The position numbers were made by a program, and so were the translations under genes. Of a stretch of 64,000 bases of DNA, positions 53,905 through 62,631 are shown one piece after another. The number at the start of each line of letters is the position of its first letter. Position 1 is the stretch's first letter. The notes under the pieces were generated by a model that ran no database searches, had not been told where the DNA came from, and saw only the letters and a list, made by a program, of their open reading frames with translations. This DNA comes from CAVSJR01 sp963728285 (GTDB lineage Bacteria > Actinomycetota > UBA4738 > HRBIN12), in NCBI GenBank assembly GCA_963728285.1, contig CAVSJR010000005.1:434001-498000 (forward strand). The letters run 5' to 3'.

Positions 53905-55028
53905 TGACCAAGTCACCGATGTCGAAGCTGCAGCCCCCGGGCGCTCGAACCAATCGCACGACGCAGCGGCGCCGCCACCGCCGGCGAGTCGTCTTCGTCT
54001 TCATCCTCGTCCTCGCGCTGATCGGGGCGGCCGCCGGCGCCGCGACGTTCCTCCTCGCCTCTCGAGGCGATGCGACGGACTCGGCTTCGCGAGTCGAGTC
54101 CCCGCCGCCCGCACAGTCGAGCCTCGCCCTCCTCGCCGTTCGCGGAGATCCCGCGTTGGCGGTCGTCGTCGGATCCGGGGGAGACCAGCCCTCGGCCGTC
54201 GTGTCGCTTCCGAGCGAGATGACCTTCACGGTGCCGGGCCAGGGCGACGGCACGATCGACGAGGCCGTCGCCCTGGAGGGCTCGTCGTTTCGCGTCGCCG
54301 TGTCGAACCTGCTCGGCGTGTGGGTGGACCACTTCGCGGTGATGGATCGAGATGGACTCGTGGCCCTCGTCGACCGGATGGGCGGCATCGGCGTGGATCT
54401 TCAGGAAGCCTTCGAGACGGAGGAGGAGACGCTCGGTCCGGGGGAGGTCCGCCTCACGGGCGAGCAGGTCGAGGAGTACCTGGACGTGCACGGACGGGCC
54501 ACGGAGCTCCGATGGCAGCTCGTGCTGCAGGGCCTGCTCGCCAAGCGGGCCTTCCTGTTGCAGAGCGACCTCGAGGAGACCGACGACGCGACGGCGGTCG
54601 CGGACATCCTGGGCGATGCCAAGGGATCGGCGGTTCAGCAGGTCCCGGTGGAGGACCTCGGGGGCGACCTGCAGGATCCGTTGATCAAGGCGGACCCGGA
54701 GGAGCTCCCCGGCTTCGTAACGGCCGCCTTCGGCGAGGACCGCGGGGAAACGGTCCCCGTGATCGTAGTCAACGGCAACGGGGAGCCGGGCGTCGGGGAG
54801 TCGGTCGCGGCCAAGATCGTCCCCGCGGGCTTCCGCGTGGTCCTGTCGCAAAACGCGGACCGGTTCGACCACGAGACGACGGCCGTGATCGCCTCCGGGG
54901 ATGAGCACCTGGATGCCGCGCGGCGCGTTCAGGAGGCCCTGGGCGTGGGCGAGGTGCAGGTGACGAGGGTGCCATCGGGGCTCGCAGATGTCACTATCGT
55001 GGTCGGCAAGGACTACGGACGAGGATGA
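53901..55028 (+). CDS. LCP/LytR-related membrane protein with LytR_C domain
   Basis: 375 residues. A basic cytoplasmic N-terminus (RRRHRRRVVF) is followed by one membrane helix (VFILVLALIGAAAGAATFLLA) and an extracytoplasmic LCP-like region (SSLALLAVRGDPALAVVVGS, SLPSEMTF, FAVMDRDGLVALVDRMGGI, LTGEQVEEYLDV), then a LytR_C domain (VIVVNGNGEPGVGESVAAKI, DVTIVVGKDYG). LCP proteins attach wall polymers to peptidoglycan. The LCP part looks short and lacks several of the usual Arg/Asp catalytic residues, so activity is doubtful. Translationally coupled to nadD and 19 bp before rsfS. Confidence 0.75.
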   Translation: MMTKSPMSKLQPPGARTNRTTQRRRHRRRVVFVFILVLALIGAAAGAATFLLASRGDATDSASRVESPPPAQSSLALLAVRGDPALAVVVGSGGDQPSAVVSLPSEMTFTVPGQGDGTIDEAVALEGSSFRVAVSNLLGVWVDHFAVMDRDGLVALVDRMGGIGVDLQEAFETEEETLGPGEVRLTGEQVEEYLDVHGRATELRWQLVLQGLLAKRAFLLQSDLEETDDATAVADILGDAKGSAVQQVPVEDLGGDLQDPLIKADPEELPGFVTAAFGEDRGETVPVIVVNGNGEPGVGESVAAKIVPAGFRVVLSQNADRFDHETTAVIASGDEHLDAARRVQEALGVGEVQVTRVPSGLADVTIVVGKDYGRG

Positions 55029-55047
55029 GCATGGACAACGGGAGCAC

Positions 55048-55449
55048 GTGACGGCGCCGAAGACCGCCGCGAACGAGAGCCGCGAGAGGGCCATCGCCGC
55101 CGCCAGGGCGGCTGCGTCGAAACTGGCCGCCGACATCGTGATCCTGGATGTCCGGAACCTGATCGTCATCACGGACTACTTCGTCATCGCGACGGGCGGG
55201 ACCGAGCGGCAGGTTCGCACGATCGTGGAGGCCGTCGAGAAGACGCTCCGGGACGCCGGCGAGCGCCCCATCCGCCGCGAGGGCCAGAGCGAGGGCAGGT
55301 GGGTGCTCCTCGACTACGTCGATACCGTCGTCCACGTCTTCGCGCAGGAGGAGCGGGACTACTACGACCTCGAGCGGCTCTGGCGCGACGCCCCGACGCT
55401 CGAGTGGGAGGAGGAGCCGGGGCGCTCCGATGCCGCCTCCTCGGGGTGA
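55048..55449 (+). CDS. rsfS: Ribosome silencing factor RsfS
   Basis: Binds L14 and blocks subunit joining during starvation. Core motif ADIVILDVRNLIVITDYFVIATG, then EGQSEGRWVLLDYVDTVVHVF and YYDLERLWRDAP. 133 residues from GTG 55048, which has GGGAGC just upstream. It belongs to the nadD operon. tRNA-Ala follows 27 bp downstream. Confidence 0.93.
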   Translation: MTAPKTAANESRERAIAAARAAASKLAADIVILDVRNLIVITDYFVIATGGTERQVRTIVEAVEKTLRDAGERPIRREGQSEGRWVLLDYVDTVVHVFAQEERDYYDLERLWRDAPTLEWEEEPGRSDAASSG

Positions 55450-55476
55450 GTAGACTTCCCGTTGCACCTCGCCGAC

Positions 55477-55549
55477 GGGCCCGTAGCTCAGCTGGTAGAG
55501 CGCTTGGCTGGCAGCCAAGAGGTCAGGGGTTCGAATCCCCTCGGGTCCA
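55477..55549 (+). tRNA. tRNA-Ala (anticodon GGC)
   Basis: Acceptor GGGCCCG pairs with CGGGTCC (one G-T pair), D-arm GCTC...GAGC, anticodon stem CTTGG/CCAAG with loop CTGGCAG, and T-arm GGGGTTCGAATCCCC. Discriminator A at 55549. CC but not CCA follows. The third acceptor pair is G3-T70, in the position where most tRNA-Ala use G3-U70, the identity element for AlaRS. Confidence 0.95.
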
Positions 55550-55553
55550 CCGT

Positions 55554-55593
55554 AGAGCCGTAGCTCACAAAGGAGAGCCGTAGCTCACAAAGG
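55554..55593 (+). repeat. Perfect 20-bp tandem duplication just after tRNA-Ala
   Basis: Two identical 20-bp units (55554-55573 and 55574-55593) begin AGAGCCGTAGCTCA; GTAGCTCA within them copies the start of the tRNA D-arm. A further GGCTC follows. It lies 5 bp from the tRNA 3' end, where integrative elements commonly recombine. Confidence 0.7.
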
Positions 55594-55749
55594 GCTCCCG
55601 TCCGCCGGCCGCGGTCATCAGCTGAACCGCTGGCGCGAGAGCCGAGGAAGATGGCGAACTCGCCATGTCGCCATCGATCAGTCCCCGGACAGCCCCATGA
55701 ACGTCTCCGAGCCGATCACCTGCCCACACAGACATGACATGATCGGGGT

Positions 55750-56022
55750 ATGGGAGAAGACTTCGTGCCGGTGTTCTCGACGCCGTCGTGGGTCGAGGGA
55801 GAGATCGTCAGGGGCCGACTCGAGGCCGAGGGCATTCCCGTCGACCTCAAGGGACCGGCCGAAGGCCCATACCCGGTAGGACCCGCCGAGCTGTTCGTTC
55901 CAACCAGCTTCGAGGCGCAGGCCCGCGGCATTCTCGAGCAGATCGAAAGCGGGTCAAACGGGGTTTCGGACGACCGCGAAGATGATGCTGGTCGCCCGCC
56001 GAAACGCAAACCCACCGAGTAG
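55750..56022 (+). CDS. DUF2007-like small protein
   Basis: 90 residues: FVPVFSTPSWVEGEIVRGRLEAEGIPVDLKG and VGPAELFVPTSFEAQARGIL fit the DUF2007 (putative signal-transducing) fold, a small alpha/beta domain of unknown role. A charged tail (SDDREDDAGRPPKRKP) follows. CATGAT lies 6 nt before the ATG, a leaderless arrangement. The 328 bp after it (56023-56350) contain no supportable gene, although a minus-strand frame at 55954-56214 has protein-like composition and may be a relic. Confidence 0.65.
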   Translation: MGEDFVPVFSTPSWVEGEIVRGRLEAEGIPVDLKGPAEGPYPVGPAELFVPTSFEAQARGILEQIESGSNGVSDDREDDAGRPPKRKPTE

Positions 56023-56350
56023 ACGATTGGGAGCAGGGCGCGGAATCTCCGGTCCAAGACCCCCACGGATGCGGCCGACCGGCCACGCACTGAGGACCTC
56101 GTTCACCGGGTGTTGCTGAATCGGCGCATCAGGATCAGAGTTCTCGGCGGGAAGATGGCAACTTTGAGTCATTCCGGGACGCAAACGGAGACCGCCAAAG
56201 CCGGGACTTCTCATCGTCGTCTTGCCGGCTCATATCCTGCCGACGTACGGTGAACCTCCGCCACTCGAAGGGGTCTGGACATCTCGAAAGGGCCTACGGC
56301 AAGCCATCAACACATCCGTACGACCGGGGACCGCGGTGCGAAAGGAGACG

Positions 56351-57585
56351 ATGATGGCGCAGAAGTCGAAGTCGACCCCGACCGTCACGGTCGTCGGCGA
56401 GGCGATCACCCCCTTCAGCATCAACGTCCCCGAGGAGGAACTCGTAGACCTCCGCCGGCGGCTGGAGATGACGCAGTGGCCCGAGAAAGAGACCGTCGCG
56501 GATCAATCCCAAGGCGTGCCGCTCGCGATGATCCAGAAGCTCGCGCGCTATTGGACGACGGACTACGACTGGCGCACGTGCGAGGCGAAGCTGAACGCCC
56601 TGCCGCAGTTCATCACCGAGATCGACGGGCTGGACATCCACTTCATCCACGTCCGTTCGCAGCACGAGGACGCGTTGCCGCTCATCGTCAATCACGGATG
56701 GCCCGGCTCGATCATCGAGCAGCTGAAGATCATCGATCCGCTGACCGATCCCACGGCGCACGGCGGGAGCGCGGCGGACGCGTTCCATGTGGTGATTCCG
56801 TCGATGCCGGGCTACGGGTTCTCGGGCAAGCCGACGAGCACCGGTTGGGGCCCCGAGCGCATGGGTCGAGCCTGGGCAGAGCTGATGCAGCGCCTCGGCT
56901 ACAGCCGCTACGTCGCCCAGGGCGGCGACTGGGGTGCGTTCGTCGTCGACCAGATGGGCTTGCAGGCACCTGCGGGATTGCTCGCCATCCACACCAACAT
57001 GCCCGCCACCGTTCCGGCCGACGTCGACAAGGCCTCCTGGCCGGCGACCCGCCGCCATCCGGTCTCTCGGCCGAGGAACGACGCGCCTATGAGCAGCTGG
57101 TCAGAACGTTCAAGCAAGTCGACTACGCCAGGATGATGGCGGCGCGCCCGCAGACCCTGTACGGCATCGCGGATTCACCCGGTCGGCCTGGCCGCCTGGC
57201 TTCTCGACCACAACGATGCGGACGGCCAGCCGGCCGCGGCGGTCGTCTCCGCGCTGGACCGGACCGACGAGCGCGACGGGCGAACTGACGCGTGACGAGA
57301 TCCTCGACAACATCACGCTCTACTGGCTGACGAACACGGGGGTCTCCGCGTCTCGTCTCTACTGGGAGTACAAGGGTGGCTTCTTCAACGCGAAGGGCGT
57401 CTCCATCCCGGTCGCCGTGACCGTCTTTCCCGGCGAGCAGTATCAGGCGCCGCGGAGCTGGGCCGAGCGGGCCTACCCGAACCTCATCTACTTCAACGAG
57501 GTCGACAAGGGCGGCCACTTCGCGGCCTGGGAGCAGCCGCGAGCTCTTCTCCGAAGAGGTCCGCGCGGCGTTCAGCGCTCGCTGA
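56351..57585 (+). CDS. Epoxide hydrolase (EHN/alpha-beta hydrolase), copy 1; several frame breaks
   Basis: N-terminal epoxide-hydrolase domain (FSINVPEEELVDLRRRLEMT) followed by an alpha/beta hydrolase: oxyanion HGWPGSIIEQL, nucleophile Asp in YVAQGGDWGAF, catalytic His in DKGGHFAAWEQP. The frame changes near 57042 (one missing base), 57180, 57270 and 57540 (one extra each); the net shift agrees with the coordinates, and the last frame ends EELFSEEVRAAFSAR-type at TGA 57585. About 410 residues. AAGGAG lies before the ATG. Copy 2 follows 34 bp downstream. Possibly epoxide detoxification or lipid metabolism; substrate unknown. Confidence 0.8.
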
Positions 57586-57619
57586 CGGACAAGAAGAGGA
57601 GGTCTCATCGAACGGACGT

Positions 57620-58828
57620 ATGCCAGCTACGAGTGACCGCAACCGAGCGATCCGCCCCTTCCACGTCGAGATTCCGGAGGAGGAGCTCGACGACCTCCGC
57701 CGGCGCATCGCCGCGACGCGCTGGCCCAGCAAGGAGCTCGTCGCGGATCGGTCGCAGGGCGTGCAGCTGGCGACGCTGCAGGAGCTCGCGCGCTACTGGG
57801 CGACCGACTACGACTGGCGCAAGGCCGAGGCGAAGCTCAACGCGCTGCCGCAGTTCACGACCGAGATCGACGGGGTGGACATCCACTTCATCCACGTCAA
57901 GTCGCGGCACGAGAACGCGTTGCCGCTGATCATGACGCACGGCTGGCCCGGCTCGGTCATCGAGCTGCTCGAGACCGTCGGCCCGCTGACCGACCCGACC
58001 GCGCACGGCGGCACCGCCGAGGACGCATTCCACCTGGTGCTGCCGTCCTTGCCCGGCTACGGCTTCTCGGGCGAGCCGACCGAGCTCGGCTGGGACGCCA
58101 GCCGCACCGCACGCGCGTGGGCGGAGCTGATGCACCGCCTCGGCTACACCCGCTACGTCGCCCAGGGCGGCGACGTGGGTGCCCTCGTCACGGACCTGAT
58201 GGGCCGCCAGGCGGTCGAGGGTTTGGTCGGCTACCACCTGAACCTGCTCACGGCGGTGCTCGCAATCGGCGATCAACTGCCCAAGGAATCCGAACAGGAA
58301 CGCGCAGCGGCCGAGGCGGTCGCGACGTTCAGGCAGGACGGCTTCGGCTACTTCCTCGAGATGGCAACGCGGCCACAGACGATCGGCTACGCCCTGCTGG
58401 ATTCACCCGTCGCGCTGGCGGCCTGGTTGCTCGACCACGACACGGACAGCTACTACAAGATCTCCCGCGCGTTCGTCGACGGCGAGCCCGTGGGCAGTCT
58501 CACCCGGGACAGCATCGTCGACAACATCACGCTGTACTGGCTGACCGGCACCGCAGCGTCGGCGGCCCGGTCGTACTGGGAGGACGGACGAGCGCTGGCC
58601 GCAGCGCTTGCGAGCGGCCAGGCTCCTCCGGCGGTCCGGTGCCGGTCGGCTTCACGACGTTCCCCGGCGAGATCTGGGCTTCCCCGCGCAGCTGGGTCGA
58701 GGCGGTCTACCCCGGCCTCGCCTACTTCAACGAGGTCGACAGGGGCGGCCACTTCGCCGCCTGGGAGGAGCCGGAGCTCTTCTCCGACCGAGGTCCGCGC
58801 GGCGTTCCGCGCCGCTTGCGCTAGATGA
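57620..58828 (+). CDS. Epoxide hydrolase (EHN/alpha-beta hydrolase), copy 2; two frame breaks
   Basis: Paralogue of the preceding gene: FHVEIPEEELDDLRRRIAAT, YWATDYDWRKAEAKLNALPQF, HGWPGSVIELL, then the nucleophile region YVAQGGDVGALVTD. The Trp after the nucleophile Asp in copy 1 (GGDWG) is Val here. The cap/lid part LTRDSIVDNITLYWLTGTA is intact. The frame shifts near 58620 (one base missing) to read VPVGFTTFPGEIWASPRSWV and DRGGHFAAWEEPELFS with the catalytic His, then near 58785 (one extra) to end TEVRAAFRAACAR. About 402 residues. The stop overlaps the next fragment (ATGA). Confidence 0.82.
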   Translation: MPATSDRNRAIRPFHVEIPEEELDDLRRRIAATRWPSKELVADRSQGVQLATLQELARYWATDYDWRKAEAKLNALPQFTTEIDGVDIHFIHVKSRHENALPLIMTHGWPGSVIELLETVGPLTDPTAHGGTAEDAFHLVLPSLPGYGFSGEPTELGWDASRTARAWAELMHRLGYTRYVAQGGDVGALVTDLMGRQAVEGLVGYHLNLLTAVLAIGDQLPKESEQERAAAEAVATFRQDGFGYFLEMATRPQTIGYALLDSPVALAAWLLDHDTDSYYKISRAFVDGEPVGSLTRDSIVDNITLYWLTGTAASAARSYWEDGRALAAALASGQAPPAVRCRSASRRSPARSGLPRAAGSRRSTPASPTSTRSTGAATSPPGRSRSSSPTEVRAAFRAACAR

Positions 58829-59138
58829 ACGTCTATGAACGCGCCCACATGCCGTCGCTCGCCGGCGCCGCGTGGCTCAACTCGGAGCCCCTCGGCCCCG
58901 CCGAGCTCCGCGGCCATGTCGTCCTGGCGGACTTCTGGACGCTAACGTGCATCAACTGGCTGCACGGAGCCGTATGTCCGTGCGTGGTCCAGGCCTACCG
59001 AGACGACGGGTTGGTCGTCATCGGAGTGCACACCCGGAGTTCTCGTTCGAGCACGAGATCGAGCGCGTGCGACAGGCGACGAGTGACCGAGGGATCGACT
59101 ACCGATCAACCAGCGAGAGCGATCGACCCCGCTCATAG
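58825..59138 (+). pseudogene. Truncated thioredoxin-like (TlpA/redoxin) gene
   Basis: N-terminal part of a redoxin-domain protein: AAWLNSEPLGPAELRGHVVL, DFWTLTCINWLHGAVCP, AYRDDGLVVIGVHT. One missing base near 59033 shifts the frame to PEFSFEHEIERVRQATSDRG. It stops at TAG 59138 after about 105 residues; relatives continue with the rest of the thioredoxin fold and usually an NHL or TlpA C-terminus, none of which follows. The sequence beyond about 59100 resembles a transposase fragment on the other strand, so insertion probably cut the gene. Confidence 0.65.
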
Positions 59139-59400
59139 CTCGGGGGCTCCGCGACCTCGACAAACCGGCGGCGTGGTACGGCTGATGTGAAGCTGCCGAG
59201 CGATCACCGCCTTGGCTAGACCCTGTCGGTAAGCCGTGAACCTCAGCCCAGTCTTGCACTCGATACACCTCTTCCTCTCGGGTCTCCGGTTGACCCGAGC
59301 ATCGGTCGAAACCAAGGCTCCACCCCGGAGGGTGACCAGATGTCGACCGGCGAGAGGTGACAGTTTTCAACCGGCGTCGACACGAAAGGGTGTAGGTTCA
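59090..59400 (-). mobile_element. Possible IS481-type transposase N-terminal remnant
   Basis: Minus-strand reading gives YRQGLAKAVIARQLHISRTT, a helix-turn-helix like those at the N-terminus of IS481/IS3-type transposases, continuing in the next frame as RRRFVEVAEPPSYERGR. About 30-90 bp upstream on that strand, GTCGACGCCGG and a near-mirror CGCCGGTCGAC flank a short spacer, as an IS end might. No DDE catalytic core is present, so this can only be a remnant. The assignment is tentative. Confidence 0.35.
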
Positions 59401-59646
59401 GACATCTGACTAACGACGAACAAGGCAAACTATAAGCCTGTACGGTCGCAATCCTCCAGGCCCATGGTCGTCGTAGCACGCCACACGGTCGATCCGATAC
59501 CCAGGGGATCCCACGGACATGCTGGTCAACTCGCCTTCGGTTCGCCGATCTCAATGTTGGACGCGATGTCGGCCGTGCGCGATGAGGACGATGCCGATGA
59601 TCACACGCTCACGTGAAGGACCGCAGAACACCCGGAGCTCTCGTGA
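59401..59646. other. Accessory-region spacer with one small plus-strand reading frame
   Basis: A 50-codon plus-strand frame (ATG 59464 to TGA 59616) reads HGHAGQLAFGSPISMLDAMS and has protein-like composition but no ribosome-binding site and no family I recognise. Otherwise nothing is identifiable between the IS-like remnant and the end of the lipoprotein gene. Confidence 0.25.
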
Positions 59647-60928
59647 TCACCAGCTCTTAATGAATGATTCCGTTGGCAACACCGTCGGCGGCCTTCGGTC
59701 ACCCCGGGCAATGATGTGCCCTGTGGACACCTCCACCGTCGAGACGTGCCAGCCATTCCAGCTACTGACTGCGTACGCATACGGACCAGCTACTTGTACG
59801 TCGAGGTATTGGCGTCCAAACACGTGCCAACGTCGATCACTCGCGAGGTCGTAGCCAGCCAGTCCCACCCCGCCGTGCTCGCCGAAGTTGCCACCGCCCC
59901 AAGCAGCAGCGTCCTCCCCGTGAAGGCGATGCGAGTGGCGCCCTGATCGAGTAGGCAGGCACTCCAGTCGCGCGTGTCGATGATCTTGACGCCGGCCGCT
60001 TCCCCCTCGCCGGTCGCCGCATCGCCGCCGTAGCCGGAGACTGCCATCAGTCCCCCTCCGAGCCATGCCGCCTCGATCGTCGCCCACGACAGAGCTTTGC
60101 GGATGCCGACGGCACAAGCGCTGCAACGACGCCGTGGAGAAGCGATGTGCCCATGAGCGGTAGCTCACCGTTTCCCCGGTGAGCTCGATCTCGGCGACCC
60201 GTCCTGAGGGAGGGACGACGAAGACGCGGTGGCCGACCGGATCGTAGGCGAGGCCGGGCGTGAGCATCGTCCCGTGCCGCCCCAGGTCCGGATCGAATCC
60301 GACGCGGAGCCCATCAAGCTCGATGGTTTCTATGCCTGCCGCGCTGATCTCAAGGAGTCGAGCCGACCCAGCGTCACCACGCCGTCCTGCGACAACGGCG
60401 CCAGCAATCGGCCGGCCCCGCGCCACGCAACGACACCCTCGCTCGGCGGTAGTGCGAGTGACTGGACCGATCTTTGTGTGCGCTCCACAGGGTTGCCGCG
60501 CTGTCGGTAACCGCTCCAAGCAACGTGTCGGACACCCACCCGAGCGCGACTGGTCCGGGATTCATCGGCGCTGTGGTGATCGAGTTGAGCCCATCCGTGT
60601 CGATAATGTGAACGCCTCGCCGCAGCGCCACGGCAAGCAGTCGACCGTCCGGCGACACAGCCCACAGGCCGGTCTGTTCGGGCAAAGCTGCGCGGTCTCC
60701 CCCGCTCGCCGGAGCGTGACGGGTCCACCCATGCGATCTCGTCTGAGTCGGTCTCCCGGACCCAGAATCGCCCGAGCACGGATCGTTCAACCGAGCTGGC
60801 GCGTCTGTGTGTATGCCCTCAACCGCGCAGGGCCCTGCGTGGCCGGTCTGCGGCAGCGCGCCCGGCACCACCGTGCATGCTGCCGCGCAACCGAGGAGGA
60901 CGAGGAGCCGCGGAAGCGATCGAGCCAT
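59647..60928 (-). pseudogene. Secreted propeller-type lipoprotein, split across several frames
   Basis: Pieces on one strand and in order form a single exported protein of about 425 residues. ATG 60928 begins a lipoprotein signal (MARSLPRLLVLLGCAAAC, lipobox Cys). Then WAVSPDGRLLAVALRRGVHI and IIDTDGLNSITT, LGWVSDTLLGAVTDSAATLW, LAPLSQDGVVTLGRL, LEISAAGIETIELDGLRVGF, GLAYDPVGHRVFVVPPSGR, AVSGYGGDAATGEGEAAGVK and the C-terminal WHVSTVEVSTGHIIARGD follow in different frames. The repeated strand patterns suggest a WD40/YncE-like beta-propeller. At least five one-base shifts occur, so either it is decayed or this stretch is poorly sequenced. Function unknown. Confidence 0.55.
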
Positions 60929-60940
60929 ATCGAATGGGAT

Positions 60941-61499
60941 ACACCGGTCGCGCCCGTTTGGTTCCAGCACGCGGAGCCGTCAATCCCTACTGGTCTGTGG
61001 CGTTGGGGCGCCCAGCTGGATATTGGCCCAGCGGTCTGCGCCGCGATCACCCAGAGGATTGCGACCCGTGAGGACGACTCGCGGCTCGCCGCGGACGTTG
61101 TCCTGATCGCCGCGAGCGTCGCGAGCCTCTTCGGTGTGGGCTTGGCGTTGTTGCAAGCGTCCGGTGAGTCTGGCGCCGTCCGGGCGCTGACCACCGCCGC
61201 TGGCCGTGGTCACGGTCGCATTTTCTTGGCTGGGCGTGCATACGGTCTACACTCTTCGTTACGTTCACCTCTACTACCTCGAAGGTGGCATCGGTTTCCA
61301 CAACGAGCAGGCTCCGGACTACGGCGACTTCGCCTATGTCGCAGTCACCGTCGGCATGACCTATCAGGTCTCGGATACGGACCTCAAGTCCAGGAAGATC
61401 CGGACGGTTGCCCTTCGTCACGCCTTGCTGTCGTATGTGTTCGGAATAGCTGTGACCGCCATCACGATCAATGTCGTGGCAGGCCTGGTGCGTGGCTGA
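60941..61499 (+). pseudogene. DUF1345 membrane protein, damaged N-terminus
   Basis: The C-terminal part is clear: ATREDDSRLAADVVLIAASV, ASLFGVGLALLQAS, then after one extra base near 61200 TVAFSWLGVHTVYTLRYVHL, APDYGDFAYVAVTVGMTYQ and ALLSYVFGIAVTAITINVVA, all typical of the DUF1345 predicted membrane family. The first helices expected before ATRED are missing or scrambled, so the start coordinate is approximate. It is divergent from the lipoprotein gene. The function of DUF1345 is unknown. The 283 bp after it hold nothing I can support. Confidence 0.6.
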
Positions 61500-61782
61500 G
61501 CGAACTTGTGTCGAGTGGGGGTCGAAGACAACAGGCGTTCATCTGGTCCGCAGGCGGTCGAGTTTCGCCGGAAAGGCTTTTGGCAACGTCAGGGACCGTT
61601 CGCCCTTGGGGGAAAGCGGCGATCAGCGTCGCATCGAGAAGCCAGTCTCACGTCGCCCGTCGCTGAACATGGCAGGTGGCTGCCGTTGCCGCGAAGACCC
61701 AATCTTGCTGCCGATGAGTTGGTCGGACTTGCGTCGTCCAAGCGGATGAAGGAGCGTTCAGCGACTGCGTGGGAGGAGCATC

Positions 61783-62391
61783 ATGAGGAAGATCATCGCA
61801 GGCCTGTTCATCTCGCTCGATGGCGTCGTCGAGGCGCCCGACCAGTGGCACTTCCCGTACTTCAACGACGAGATGGGAGCCGCCGTCGACGCCACCCTCG
61901 GCGCGGCCGACACCATCCTGTTCGGTCGCAAGACCTACGACAGCTTCGCCGGGGCCTGGCCCGAGCGGGAGGCGGCCGGCGGGGAGGACGCCGCCTTCGC
62001 CAAGGTCCTCGGCGATGCCCGCAAGATCGTGGTGTCGAACCAGCAGCTGGAGTTCACCTGGCGGAACTCCGAGCAGCTCGAGGGCGACCTCGTCGAGGCG
62101 GTCACCGCGCTGAAGAACGAGCCCGGCGACGGCGCCATCGGGATGAGCGGCTCGGTCTCCGTCGTCCGCCAGTTGCTGGCCGCGGGGCTGCTGGACGAGC
62201 TGCACCTGCTGGTGCACCCGATCGCCGTCCGCAAGGGCATGCGGCTGTTCGACGAGGGCGAGGCTCCGATCCCGCTGAAGCTGGTCTCGTCCGAGACCTT
62301 CGAGACAGGTGTGCTGAACCTCGTCTACGCCCCGGCCGAATCGGCCGGCAACGCCGGCTATGAGGACGCCAAGGTCCACCTGCCACAGTAG
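61783..62391 (+). CDS. RibD C-terminal/dihydrofolate reductase-like protein
   Basis: 202-residue protein of the RibD_C family: RKIIAGLFISLDGVVEAPDQ opens it, with ADTILFGRKTYDSFAGAWP, KIVVSNQQLEF and LDELHLLVHPIAVRKGMRLF following. These proteins share the DHFR fold and probably bind NADPH; most small stand-alone members have unknown substrates. GGAGGAGC lies 4 nt before the ATG. The gene is intact and has the GC-rich codon use of the core genome, in contrast to the damaged stretch upstream. Confidence 0.85.
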   Translation: MRKIIAGLFISLDGVVEAPDQWHFPYFNDEMGAAVDATLGAADTILFGRKTYDSFAGAWPEREAAGGEDAAFAKVLGDARKIVVSNQQLEFTWRNSEQLEGDLVEAVTALKNEPGDGAIGMSGSVSVVRQLLAAGLLDELHLLVHPIAVRKGMRLFDEGEAPIPLKLVSSETFETGVLNLVYAPAESAGNAGYEDAKVHLPQ

Positions 62392-62631
62392 GACGCGGGC
62401 CGAGGACTCCCGAAGCGTCCTCCTGTTGCCGCCGTGCCTAGGAATCGCCACGGCCGGCCCGGTCGCGAACAAATGGTGCAGCCTGCCCGCCTCCCGGCCC
62501 AGGGGCGTGCTGTCGAGGTAGCTCAGGCCGGTATGGCTCGCCGAAGCCCGTTTGCGTACTGTCTCATCAGGGTCTCGACGCGGGGGAGATCGTGGCCGAG
62601 CGTCGGCGGCATTCTGATGGAGGGAACGGTC

